A program made the translations under genes and the position numbers. A stretch of DNA of 64,000 nt from Bradyrhizobium diazoefficiens (GTDB lineage: Bacteria; Pseudomonadota; Alphaproteobacteria; Rhizobiales; Xanthobacteraceae), in contig NZ_CP067041.1 of assembly GCF_016599855.1 (NCBI RefSeq), forward strand, positions 2,728,001 through 2,792,000. The letters run 5' to 3'. Under the pieces are notes generated by a model. That model made no database searches, had not been told where the DNA came from, and worked only from the letters and a program-made list of their open reading frames with translations. Below, in pieces: positions 1 through 8,336 of this stretch; within the stretch, counting starts at the first letter, position 1; the number at the start of each line of letters is the position of its first letter.

Positions 1-1127
1 ACCGTCGCAGCCTGCGTCGCGTGATAGTCGCGGCCGAACTGGCGCAGCTGGTTTTCGATCGCGTCTTCGGCGGCCTTCTGCACGTTGGTGTCGATCGCGA
101 GGCGAACGACGAAGACGCGCTCGGTGTAGGATTTCGGGAAGGTGTCGACGAGCTTGCGCATCTCGTCGAAGGCGTAATCGAGATAATAGTTCGGCGAAGC
201 CTCGTCGCGGCGGTCGACCGCGAAGGCCGGATTGCGGCGGGCGCCGAACACCTGTCCCTCGGTCATGAAGCCGGCATCGACGAGGTTGTCGAGCACGACG
301 TTGGCGCGGGCGCGCGCAGCGGGCAGGTTGATGTGCGGCGCGTATTTGGTCGGCGCCTTGAACAGGCCGGCGAGCATCGCGGCCTCGGCCAGCGTCACGT
401 CGCGCGCGGACTTATTGAAGTAGAAATGTGCGGCGCCGTCGACGCCGAAGGTGCCGCCGCCCATATAGGCGCGGTCGAGATACAGCTTGAGGATCTCGTT
501 CTTGGTCAGGCGCCATTCCAGCCAGACCGCGAGGAACGCCTCGTTGATCTTGCGCTCGATGGTGCGCTCGTTGCTCAGGAACAAATTCTTGGCGAGCTGC
601 TGCGTGATCGAGGAGCCGCCCTGGCGGACGCCGCCGGCTTGGGCGTTGGTGACGAGCGCGCGCGCGGTGCCAGCGATGTCGATGCCGAAATGGTCGTAGA
701 AGCGGCGGTCTTCGGTCGCCAGCGTCGCCTTTATCAGGACGTCGGGAAAATCTTCCAGTGGGATCGAGTCGTTGTGCTTGATGCCGCGGCTGCCGATCGG
801 GTTGCCGTAGCGGTCGAGGAACGTCACCGCGAGGTCGGACTTCTTCAGCCAATCCTCGTCCGCCGTCTCGCGGAAGGCGGGGATGGCGAGGATCAGCATC
901 AGCACCATGCCGCCGAGGCCGATGGTCGCGGCCTCCGACAGCGGCTCGATGAACACCCAGCGCTTCCACCGCCCGACATAGAAGCGGTCCATGAAGGTCG
1001 AGTAACGCTCGTAGAGCTCGCGGATGCCCTTGGCCGAGGAGAACAGCGAGGAGTCGATGCGTGCGTCGAGGTCCAGGAAGAAGTTCCGGACACGAGTCTT
1101 CCAGTTGGATAGTGTGTTCTGGACCAC
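1..1127 (-). CDS. Class A penicillin-binding protein (PBP1A family), 5' part
   Basis: Bifunctional peptidoglycan glycosyltransferase/transpeptidase; only the N-terminal ~375 residues lie in the window and the gene runs off the left edge, so the transpeptidase domain is not visible. After a cytoplasmic lead there is one membrane anchor at about residues 64-83. The GT51 transglycosylase domain follows, with the catalytic Glu in ATEDRRFYDHFG (about residue 129) and the conserved GGSSITQQLAKNLFL block. The start is the GTG at 1127, which directly follows an in-frame TAG and has AAGGG about 7 bases upstream; no ATG fits. Acts at the outer face of the inner membrane on lipid II. The family call is secure; which paralogue it is cannot be told from the N-terminus. 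Confidence 0.93.
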   Translation of the reverse strand, partial: MVQNTLSNWKTRVRNFFLDLDARIDSSLFSSAKGIRELYERYSTFMDRFYVGRWKRWVFIEPLSEAATIGLGGMVLMLILAIPAFRETADEDWLKKSDLAVTFLDRYGNPIGSRGIKHNDSIPLEDFPDVLIKATLATEDRRFYDHFGIDIAGTARALVTNAQAGGVRQGGSSITQQLAKNLFLSNERTIERKINEAFLAVWLEWRLTKNEILKLYLDRAYMGGGTFGVDGAAHFYFNKSARDVTLAEAAMLAGLFKAPTKYAPHINLPAARARANVVLDNLVDAGFMTEGQVFGARRNPAFAVDRRDEASPNYYLDYAFDEMRKLVDTFPKSYTERVFVVRLAIDTNVQKAAEDAIENQLRQFGRDYHATQAAT

Positions 1128-1420
1128 CTAGAACCCTTGAGGCTTGGTTCGAAAGCGTTCAAGCACCCGGCCGGGGCGGCATCGAGACGTCTTGCGGGGA
1201 TTGTTGCGGCAAACCCAAGGCGCCCGTTTCGCATCCGAGGGGACTTGCTGTTCTTCTAGCCGAGCGGGGCCTATAAACCAATGGTCAGGCTCGCAATTTT
1301 GAACAACAGGCCTAATTGAACCCCGGTTCATTGCGGGCCTTGCCGGGGCGTTGCTTGCGGCTCGAGGGCCGCACGCCCTAGATGGCGCTGGCCGCAGCTC
1401 TTTGGAATCGTATCAGGCGC

Positions 1421-1936
1421 ATGACAGCAGCTCGCAAACGACCTTCAGATCAGGATGGATTCTTCTGGAAAACCAAGAAGATGGAGGACATGTCGCCGGC
1501 CGAATGGGAGAGCCTGTGCGACGGCTGCGGCCGCTGCTGCCTGAGCAAGCTCGAAGACGAGGATACCGGCGAGATCTATTACACCGACGTCAGCTGCAAG
1601 ATGCTCGATTCCTGCACCGGCGGCTGCAAGGACTATGCGAATCGCTTCGAATTTGTTCCGGACTGCGTTGTCATGACCCCCGAGAAGGTCCGCACCCTGC
1701 CTTGGCTGCCGCCGAGCTGCGGCTACAAGCTCGTTGCCCAGGGCCGCGATCTTTATTGGTGGCACCCGCTGATCTCGGGCGATCCCAATACGGTGCATGA
1801 GGCCGGCGTCTCCGTGCGCGGCCGGGTTTCAGGCACCGAGGATGAGGTCCCGGACGACAAGCTTGAGAACCACCTCGTGCAATGGCCGGCGCAGGTGCCG
1901 AAACGAGCACGCCTGAAGCGACGTCCCAAGGACTGA
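1421..1936 (+). CDS. YcgN family cysteine-cluster protein (UPF0260)
   Basis: A protein of 171 residues that matches the YcgN/UPF0260 family along its whole length. Visible family marks are [11 protein letters not shown] near the N-terminus, further cysteines in the middle, and FEFVPDC followed by [12 protein letters not shown]. The cysteines suggest a bound metal or Fe-S centre, but the biochemical role of the family is not established. An in-frame ATG at 1382 would add 13 residues; I prefer 1421 because family members begin shortly before the FFWK segment. It stands alone between the divergent penicillin-binding protein gene and the exporter downstream. Confidence 0.88.
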   Translation: MTAARKRPSDQDGFFWKTKKMEDMSPAEWESLCDGCGRCCLSKLEDEDTGEIYYTDVSCKMLDSCTGGCKDYANRFEFVPDCVVMTPEKVRTLPWLPPSCGYKLVAQGRDLYWWHPLISGDPNTVHEAGVSVRGRVSGTEDEVPDDKLENHLVQWPAQVPKRARLKRRPKD

Positions 1937-2108
1937 TCGCGGACTGCTCTGCCCGCCGTATCAGATCAATTGTTCGGGATGACCGCGGTGCGGGATGCAC
2001 CCATGCGCCGCGGCGCCTGCCTGAGAAGAAGTTTGCTGTTTAGATTGGGTTCAAAGAACGAATCCTTCGCGCTTCGCACCGCAATACGCTCGATCTGACA
2101 CGCCCGAA

Positions 2109-3698
2109 ATGAACCAGTTCGCACGGCAGAGCAGCCAGTCTGCCGACATCCAGACATTGCCCGATGACATCGCCGAGGAACTGACCCGCCTTCCGGGCGA
2201 GGTCATCAGCGTCAGCGACGCTCCGCCGATCTCGCCGCCGATACCGCTGACCTCGGACGAGGTCCGCACCATCGTCATCAGCCTGATGCTGACGATGTTC
2301 CTGGCCGCCCTCGACCAGACCATCGTCGCCACGGCGCTGCCAACCATCGGGCGCCAGTTCCACGACGTTTCGAACCTGTCCTGGGTCATCACCGCCTATC
2401 TACTCGCCTCGACCGCGGTTGCGCCGGTGTTCGGGACGCTGAGCGACATCTACGGCCGCAAAGCCATGCTCATCGTGTCGTTGAGCCTGTTCATCGCCGG
2501 CTCGATCCTGTGCGCGATTGCGCCGAGCATGCCGATGCTGATTTTGGCGCGCGGCCTCCAGGGGCTCGGCGGCGGCGGCATCATGCCTGTGGTGCAGACC
2601 GTGATCTCCGACGTCGTCTCTCCGCGCGAGCGCGGGCAATACCAGGCCTATTTCTCCAGCGTCTGGATGGTCGGCGGCATTCTCGGCCCCGTCATCGGTG
2701 GCGTGTTCGCCGAGCATCTGCACTGGTCGATGATCTTCTGGATCAATCTGCCGCTCGCAGCCGCAGCGCTTGCCCTGCTGCTGCCGAAGATGAAGAAGAT
2801 CCCGGTGTTTCACCGCAAGCGCAAGGTCGACTGGCTCGGCGGCGTGCTGCTGATGGCTTCCGCCATGGTCTTCATGCTGGTGCTGACCTGGGGCGGCACG
2901 CGTTATCCCTGGCTTTCGCCGACCGTGCTGTCGATGGTGGGCGGGGCTATCGCACTCGCGCTCACCTTCGTCTGGCACGCGCGCCGCGCCGACGAGCCGT
3001 TCCTGCCGCTGCCACTGCTCCGCGGATCGGTCGCGCCGTTCGCGCTGACGGCCGGCGGCTGTGGCCTCGGCGCCATCACCGGACTCACCGTGCAGCTGCC
3101 GCTCTATTACGAGTCGGTCTACCAGCTCAGCGCCAGCGAGGCGGGATTGGCGCTGATTCCGCTCGCGGCGGTCTCGACCTGTGGTGCTGCGATCGCCGGC
3201 CGCACCATGGCGCGCGCCAAGCACTACAAGCGCGTCGCCATCATCGGCACCTCGTGGGCCGCGATCTGCGCCCTCGGCCTCACGGTCACCACGCTGCCTT
3301 TGTGGGGACTGCTGACCTTAATGGCCGCGTTTGCGCTTGGGCTCGGCACGACCTTCCCGGTCTGCGTGGTCTCGCTGCAGAATTCGGTGGCCCGTCCGCA
3401 GGTCGGCACCATCACCGGCGCGATGAACTTCTTTCGCTCGCTGATGTCCTCGTTCACGGTCGCAGCGTTTGCGGCCATCCTGCTCATCGCGCTCGGCGCC
3501 GACATCCCGCTGGCCGGTGAGCATCACGCCGCAGGCGCCATCCCTGCGATCCCCGCTGAAGACATGAGGCACGCCTTCCGCTACGTCTTCGCGGCCGCGA
3601 CCGCGCTGATGACCACCGCCGCGCTCTGCCTGATCATGATGGAGGAGCGACCGCTGGCCGGTCCGACCACCTCGCAACCAGTTGAGATGGCGGAGTAG
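2109..3698 (+). CDS. MFS multidrug exporter, DHA2 (EmrB/QacA) family
   Basis: A 529-residue inner-membrane proton antiporter of the 14-helix DHA2 group. After a ~50-residue soluble lead comes the family signature LDQTIVATALPTIG in helix 1. The MFS motif A loop (GTLSDIYGRK) follows helix 2, and a Gly-rich GLQGLGGGGIMP segment lies in helix 4. Hydrophobic segments continue to about residue 510. The length is typical. It probably exports lipophilic drugs or toxic metabolites; the substrate cannot be read from sequence. No membrane-fusion partner (EmrA) or TetR regulator is adjacent, so it probably works alone. It converges on the ABC importer operon, with only 41 bases between the stops. Confidence 0.9.
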   Translation: MNQFARQSSQSADIQTLPDDIAEELTRLPGEVISVSDAPPISPPIPLTSDEVRTIVISLMLTMFLAALDQTIVATALPTIGRQFHDVSNLSWVITAYLLASTAVAPVFGTLSDIYGRKAMLIVSLSLFIAGSILCAIAPSMPMLILARGLQGLGGGGIMPVVQTVISDVVSPRERGQYQAYFSSVWMVGGILGPVIGGVFAEHLHWSMIFWINLPLAAAALALLLPKMKKIPVFHRKRKVDWLGGVLLMASAMVFMLVLTWGGTRYPWLSPTVLSMVGGAIALALTFVWHARRADEPFLPLPLLRGSVAPFALTAGGCGLGAITGLTVQLPLYYESVYQLSASEAGLALIPLAAVSTCGAAIAGRTMARAKHYKRVAIIGTSWAAICALGLTVTTLPLWGLLTLMAAFALGLGTTFPVCVVSLQNSVARPQVGTITGAMNFFRSLMSSFTVAAFAAILLIALGADIPLAGEHHAAGAIPAIPAEDMRHAFRYVFAAATALMTTAALCLIMMEERPLAGPTTSQPVEMAE

Positions 3699-3739
3699 GG
3701 GGCCTGCCCCCGCAAGCCGGGCATAGGCAAGCGATCCGG

Positions 3740-4585
3740 CTATTTGACGGCACCGCCAGTGATACCGGAGATGAAGCGATCAAGGAATAGGTTGTAAGCG
3801 ATGGCCACGGGGATGCTGGCAATCAGTGCGCCGGCCATGATCTCGCCCCAGAAGAAGATGTCGCCGCGGACCAGATCGGTGGCGACACCAAGCGTGACCG
3901 GCTTCTGCGCCGATGCGGAGATGAACGTCAGCGCATAGACGAATTCCTGCAGGGTCAAGGTGAAGGTGAAAATCACCGCCGTCAGAATAGCCGGCAGGGA
4001 TAGCGGGAGCACCATTCTGACGAAAGCGCCGAACAGGCTGCAACCGTCGACAATCGCTGCCTCCTCGATTTCGACCGGCATCGCCTTGAAGAATCCCATG
4101 AGCAGCCAGGTGCAGAACGGGATCGTGAAGGTCGGGTAGACCAGCACCAGCGACCACATCGAATTCTGCAGGCCGAGCGAAGCGACGATGCGCGAGAGCG
4201 GCAGGAACAGAAGAGTCGGCGGAACGAGATAGGTCAGAAAAATGCCAATGCCGAGCGCTTCGCCGCTCCGACCGGCCATCCGCGCCAAGCTGTAGCCAGC
4301 CGGCAGTGCGCAGACAAGCGTGATCGCGACGACACAAAGGCCGATAATCAGCGAGTTGAGGAGCCAGCGCGCGAACTGCGTCTGCTGGAACAGATATTGG
4401 AAGTGCTCGAACGTCGGCGCCTCGTTGAACCAGAACGGAATGTTGGTGATGTTGTAGAGATCGGGATTGCTCTTCAAGGAGGTGATCAGCATCCAGTAGA
4501 ACGGAAAGGCGGTCAGAACGACGAAGGCCGCCACCGCGCTGTAGAACGCTCCCCCGCCCGCGATGTTCAGGAAGGTGCGGCGCAT
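3740..4585 (-). CDS. Sugar-type ABC transporter permease (MalG-like)
   Basis: Second permease of a CUT1-type importer, 281 residues, six predicted helices. The EAA loop that contacts the ATPase is recognisable as EEAAIVDGCSLFGAFVRMVLP at about residues 180-200. The ATG at 4585 starts MRRTFLNIAGG and lies 2 bases beyond the stop of the upstream permease; the longer open frame to 4741 only reads through the neighbouring gene in another frame. Last gene of the operon substrate-binding protein, ATPase, permease, permease. Substrate unknown. Confidence 0.92.
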   Translation of the reverse strand: MRRTFLNIAGGGAFYSAVAAFVVLTAFPFYWMLITSLKSNPDLYNITNIPFWFNEAPTFEHFQYLFQQTQFARWLLNSLIIGLCVVAITLVCALPAGYSLARMAGRSGEALGIGIFLTYLVPPTLLFLPLSRIVASLGLQNSMWSLVLVYPTFTIPFCTWLLMGFFKAMPVEIEEAAIVDGCSLFGAFVRMVLPLSLPAILTAVIFTFTLTLQEFVYALTFISASAQKPVTLGVATDLVRGDIFFWGEIMAGALIASIPVAIAYNLFLDRFISGITGGAVK

Positions 4586-4586
4586 G

Positions 4587-5516
4587 TCAGATCTCCCGCC
4601 GCCGGATGAAGCGCAGCATGCCGATAACCACGAAGAACAGCACCGGCAGCATGAACAACGAGATGGCGGCGCCATGTGATACGTCGCCGGAGACGATGCC
4701 GACTTGGAAGCCCTCGAACCCCAGCACGGAGGTCGCGCCAACCGGACCGCCGTTGGTCAAGAGAAACACGACGGAAAGATCGGTGAAGGTGAACACAATG
4801 CCGAAGATGAGACCAACGGCGACAATGGGCATGATCATCGGAAGAATGATCTGATAGTTGCGCCGCCAGAAACCAGCGCCATCCACCGTCGCAGCGTCGA
4901 TGACGTCTTGCGGGATCGAGGTGATGCCGGCGAGAAAGATGACGACCGCGAACGGAAAGAAACGCCAGGCATTCACGACGATCACGCACAGCATCGCCAA
5001 ATGCGGGTTGCCGAGCCAGTTTGGCGCCTCGGAGCGGGTGATGATGCCAAGCGAGATCAGCGTCCAGTTGATAACGCTGTAAAGTGAATCGAACATCCAT
5101 TCCCAGGCGACGGTGGCGAGCGCGATGGGCACGGCCCACGGCAGGATGATCAGGGCGCGGACGATCTTGCGGCCGGGGAACGGCCGCATCAGCAGCAGCG
5201 CGCCGAATTTGCCGAGCACGAGTCCGAGGAGTTGAGATCCGAAGGTGAAGAGAAAGGTGTTGGCCAGCGTTTCCTGAAAGACCGGATTATTGACGATCTG
5301 CCTGAAATTCGAAAGGCCCACGAAGCGCCAGCTCGGATCGTAGATCGTATAGGCGCTGACCGAGTAGTAGACTGCGAGCAGAAACGGCAGGCCGACCAGC
5401 AAAAGCACGTAGAGGATCGCGGGCGCGACCATGATGCTGCCGAGTACGTCGCGCCGGTCCAGAATGAAGCGGTAGCGCGATGCGGGCTTGGCGATTGGTT
5501 CGGCGATCGATACCAT
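4587..5516 (-). CDS. Sugar-type ABC transporter permease (MalF-like)
   Basis: First permease of the importer, 309 residues. A short cytoplasmic lead is followed by helix 1 near residues 30-50 (SIMVAPAILYVLLLVGLPF). The EAA loop is DVIDAATVDGAGFWRRNYQI at about residues 205-225. It lacks the extra N-terminal helices of enteric MalF, as is usual for UgpA/LacF-type proteins. It sits 26 bases downstream of the ATPase gene and 1 base from the second permease, so the three are almost certainly co-transcribed and co-translated. Confidence 0.92.
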   Translation of the reverse strand: MVSIAEPIAKPASRYRFILDRRDVLGSIMVAPAILYVLLLVGLPFLLAVYYSVSAYTIYDPSWRFVGLSNFRQIVNNPVFQETLANTFLFTFGSQLLGLVLGKFGALLLMRPFPGRKIVRALIILPWAVPIALATVAWEWMFDSLYSVINWTLISLGIITRSEAPNWLGNPHLAMLCVIVVNAWRFFPFAVVIFLAGITSIPQDVIDAATVDGAGFWRRNYQIILPMIMPIVAVGLIFGIVFTFTDLSVVFLLTNGGPVGATSVLGFEGFQVGIVSGDVSHGAAISLFMLPVLFFVVIGMLRFIRRREI

Positions 5517-5542
5517 AAAAGAACCCGTTCCGGTGATGCCTC

Positions 5543-6568
5543 CTAGTGAGGCATGGCCCGCTTGCCGTCAGCATCGAAGTACCGCAAAGCGCTGTGGCGT
5601 ACGGCGAAGCGGTGCCACTCGCCCGCGCGGATGGCTTCCTCGGCCACATGCGCAGGGGGTAATTTCGCTGCGACCACCTGCGTTGGATCGCAGCCCTCGA
5701 CCGCGCCATAGACGATGCGTTCCGAGCCGAGATATTCGGAACGATCGACCCGGAACGAGAACTCCGCAGCGTCGGAGCCATTGACCATTTCCCTCGGGAG
5801 AAAGTTCTCGGGACGAAAGCCGAGATACCCGCCATTGCGTGCCAGCAGATTCATCGGCGGCGTGCCGACGAAGGTCGCGACGAAGCGATCGGCCGGATCT
5901 TCATAGATCTCCACCGGCGTTCCCACCTGCCGTATCTGCCCATGGTCGATCACGGCAATGCGATCGCCCATGCCCATTGCCTCGACCTGGTCGTGGGTCA
6001 CGTAGATGGTCGTGATCCCGACACGTTGCTGGAATTGCCGGATCTCCAGGCGCGCCATTGCGCGCATCTTGGCGTCCAGGTTGGACAACGGCTCATCGAG
6101 CAATAGCGCCGTCGGCTCTCGCACGAGTGCGCGCGCAAGCGCGACACGCTGGCGCTCGCCGCCGGAGAGCTGACGCGGCCGGCGGTCGAGCAGATGCGAG
6201 ATCCCGAGCAGGCTCGCCGCCCAGCTCACCTTCTTCTCGATTTCTGCACGAGGAATGCGCTGCGTCTTCAGCGGAAAGGCGATGTTGTTGCGGACCGTGT
6301 AGTGCGGATAAAGTCCGTAGCTCTGGAACATCATGGCGACGCCCCGCGCGCGGGGCGGTATGTCGTTGACGAGATTGCCGCCGATCACGAGATCGCCGCT
6401 CGTCTGTTGCTCGAGGCCACAGACGATGCGCAGGAAGGTCGTCTTTCCGCAGCCGGATGGCCCGAGCAGGACCATGAATTCACCGTCCGGCACCGTCAGC
6501 GTAATGCCGTTGACCGCGAGAACGGCGTCGAACTTCTTGACAATGTTTCTGGCAGACACTGCGGCCAT
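5543..6568 (-). CDS. Sugar-type ABC transporter ATP-binding protein (UgpC/MalK-like)
   Basis: ATPase that powers the importer, 341 residues. Walker A GPSGCGKT is at residues 36-43, followed by the Q-loop in MMFQSYGLYPH, the signature LSGGERQRVALARAL, Walker B LLLDEPLSNLDAK and the H-loop YVTHDQVEA. A C-terminal TOBE/OB regulatory domain (from about residue 240, with GFRPENF) marks the CUT1/MalK class. At 341 residues it is slightly short for this class (usually 350-370). Positioned between the binding-protein gene and the permeases. Confidence 0.94.
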   Translation of the reverse strand: MAAVSARNIVKKFDAVLAVNGITLTVPDGEFMVLLGPSGCGKTTFLRIVCGLEQQTSGDLVIGGNLVNDIPPRARGVAMMFQSYGLYPHYTVRNNIAFPLKTQRIPRAEIEKKVSWAASLLGISHLLDRRPRQLSGGERQRVALARALVREPTALLLDEPLSNLDAKMRAMARLEIRQFQQRVGITTIYVTHDQVEAMGMGDRIAVIDHGQIRQVGTPVEIYEDPADRFVATFVGTPPMNLLARNGGYLGFRPENFLPREMVNGSDAAEFSFRVDRSEYLGSERIVYGAVEGCDPTQVVAAKLPPAHVAEEAIRAGEWHRFAVRHSALRYFDADGKRAMPH

Positions 6569-6678
6569 TGTTGAATTCCAAAGTCAATCGATGTGGATCA
6601 GTCGTGCCCTGTACCCCTTTTTGTTGGCGCCTCACCTGCGGACCGCACATGTATGCGGTTCGCAGATGCAGTCGTCAC

Positions 6679-8019
6679 TCACGCTCTGTGCAGCCACTTG
6701 TCGAAGATGCTCTCGCATTGCTGCGCGGCCCATTTGACGGACTGTTCGGCAGTCATCGCTCCGGTCGCCGCCTTCGCCATCATGTCGCAGACGATGAAGT
6801 CGTTGTAGATCTCGTCAGTAGCCGGCCAGGCCGGGCCCGGGTAGCCGGGCACTGCGGACCATTCGTCGGAGGTCTGCAGCACGGACAGCTTGTCATGCGG
6901 CGTCGAGGTCGGGTCGTCCGACAATAGCGGCATCGGTTTCGGGACGATGTTGGCGAAGATCGGATTGTTGTACCCCGAGCTCGCCTTGAAGGCTTCGACC
7001 CAGTTGTCGGCATAGTATTTCAGGAATTCGAGCGCCGCCTCCTTGTTCTTGGCGAACTTCCAGATGCCATAGAACTCCGCGGCGCCACCCATGATCTGAC
7101 GGACGGGGCCTTTAGGCGGCTTCATCACGAATATGTCGTCAGCAACTTTCTTGTTGAGCTGCTGGGCTGTCCGATAGGCGGAGATCGGGTTGATGATCAG
7201 CGAACTGACGCCGGAGTCGATGTACTGGTTGTTGCTCGCGTCGCTCCATGAGAGGACGTCTGCCGTCATCGCCTCCTTGTAGAGGGCGGCGACGAACTTG
7301 ACCGCCTCGACCGTCTCCTTGCTGTCGAGCACGACATGCTTGCCGCTCTCGTCCTGGAACGCGGCGCCATAACTCCAGAGCAGGCCGCGCCAGGTCGTAT
7401 TCGGATCGTTGCTGTGGCCGAGCGAAATGCCGACCGGATTGCCTTTCTGCTTCAGCTTCGCGCCGCCGATCCGCACATTGTCCCATGTGTCGGGAACCAT
7501 CCCGATCCCATCCCACAGGCTCTTGCGGTACATCACCGGGAAATTGATGTAGTAGTCTGGGAATGCAGACCACGTCTTGTCGTCCTGGTTGTAGCCGATC
7601 TGCCGACCGATAACGGTGATCTTGCCGTATTTCTTCTCCACCGACTCGACCAGGTCCGTCACATCGATGAGGAACTTTCGGTAGAGGTGGGCGCCGCCGG
7701 CTCCATTCCACCCAAACAGATCGTGGCCGGATCCAGCCGAGGCCTCGGCGGCGGCACGGGCAGCGACGTCGGCGACGGGAATGTGGTCAACTGTCACCTC
7801 GATATGATTCTTGGTTCCCCAATCCTTGGCGAAATTATCGAACCATTTGTCGTAGGCAGGGACGAAGTGACTCCACTGCACGACCGACAGCGTTCTGGTG
7901 TCGGCCATGGCGCGGGATATGAATGGTGTCGAAAGTGCCGGTGCTGAACCGACTGCGAGAAGGGCGAGCCCAGTGTCCTTCAGGAGCCGGCGTCGCGTGA
8001 CACGACTGGGCGTGTTCAT
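6679..8019 (-). CDS. Sugar-type ABC transporter substrate-binding protein, Tat signal
   Basis: Periplasmic binding protein of 446 residues that delivers substrate to the two permeases. The N-terminus has a twin-arginine signal (SRVTRRRLLKDTG, then a hydrophobic stretch ending near SRAMA), implying export in folded form. The body has the features of extracellular solute-binding family 1, including the W(S/N)GAGG-type segment near residue 105. First gene of the operon. The ATG at 8019 has a strong ribosome binding site (CGGAGGA about 7 bases upstream). Ligand unknown; CUT1-type systems take oligosaccharides, polyols or glycerol-3-phosphate. Confidence 0.92.
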   Translation of the reverse strand: MNTPSRVTRRRLLKDTGLALLAVGSAPALSTPFISRAMADTRTLSVVQWSHFVPAYDKWFDNFAKDWGTKNHIEVTVDHIPVADVAARAAAEASAGSGHDLFGWNGAGGAHLYRKFLIDVTDLVESVEKKYGKITVIGRQIGYNQDDKTWSAFPDYYINFPVMYRKSLWDGIGMVPDTWDNVRIGGAKLKQKGNPVGISLGHSNDPNTTWRGLLWSYGAAFQDESGKHVVLDSKETVEAVKFVAALYKEAMTADVLSWSDASNNQYIDSGVSSLIINPISAYRTAQQLNKKVADDIFVMKPPKGPVRQIMGGAAEFYGIWKFAKNKEAALEFLKYYADNWVEAFKASSGYNNPIFANIVPKPMPLLSDDPTSTPHDKLSVLQTSDEWSAVPGYPGPAWPATDEIYNDFIVCDMMAKAATGAMTAEQSVKWAAQQCESIFDKWLHRA

Positions 8020-8336
8020 CTGCTAATCCTCCTCCGTTTATTTCCGGTTAGACCAGGCCGATCCCGATCAGAGATCCGCCTCGCTCCTTGGATTGTCCTT
8101 TTTCGCTAACATAGTGCGGCGAGATGGCCTGCGATATCTCGACGAAAGCCGGTCAATAGATGTGACCTATCCGCCGCGAGCGCCGTAGGGTTCGTCGTCG
8201 GCATTGCCCTGCGCTGCCTTCCGCGCCGCCGCTGCAAGATGGTTCTTCAGCCGCGCCCGACGCCGGACAGCGAGAGCAATTGTCGCCGAATGAGCCGCGC
8301 CAGATTCATCAAAGCCTCTCCTGGCGACGCTGTCCT
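8020..8336. other. Intergenic region, 317 bases, mostly without features
   Basis: Lies between the importer operon (leading left) and the 3' end of the histidine kinase gene, both on the minus strand. It should hold the importer promoter, but I see no clear -35/-10 pair. A 20-codon ORF with a good ribosome binding site (8247-8309, minus) is followed in another frame by a coding-like stretch; see the findings. Confidence 0.4.
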
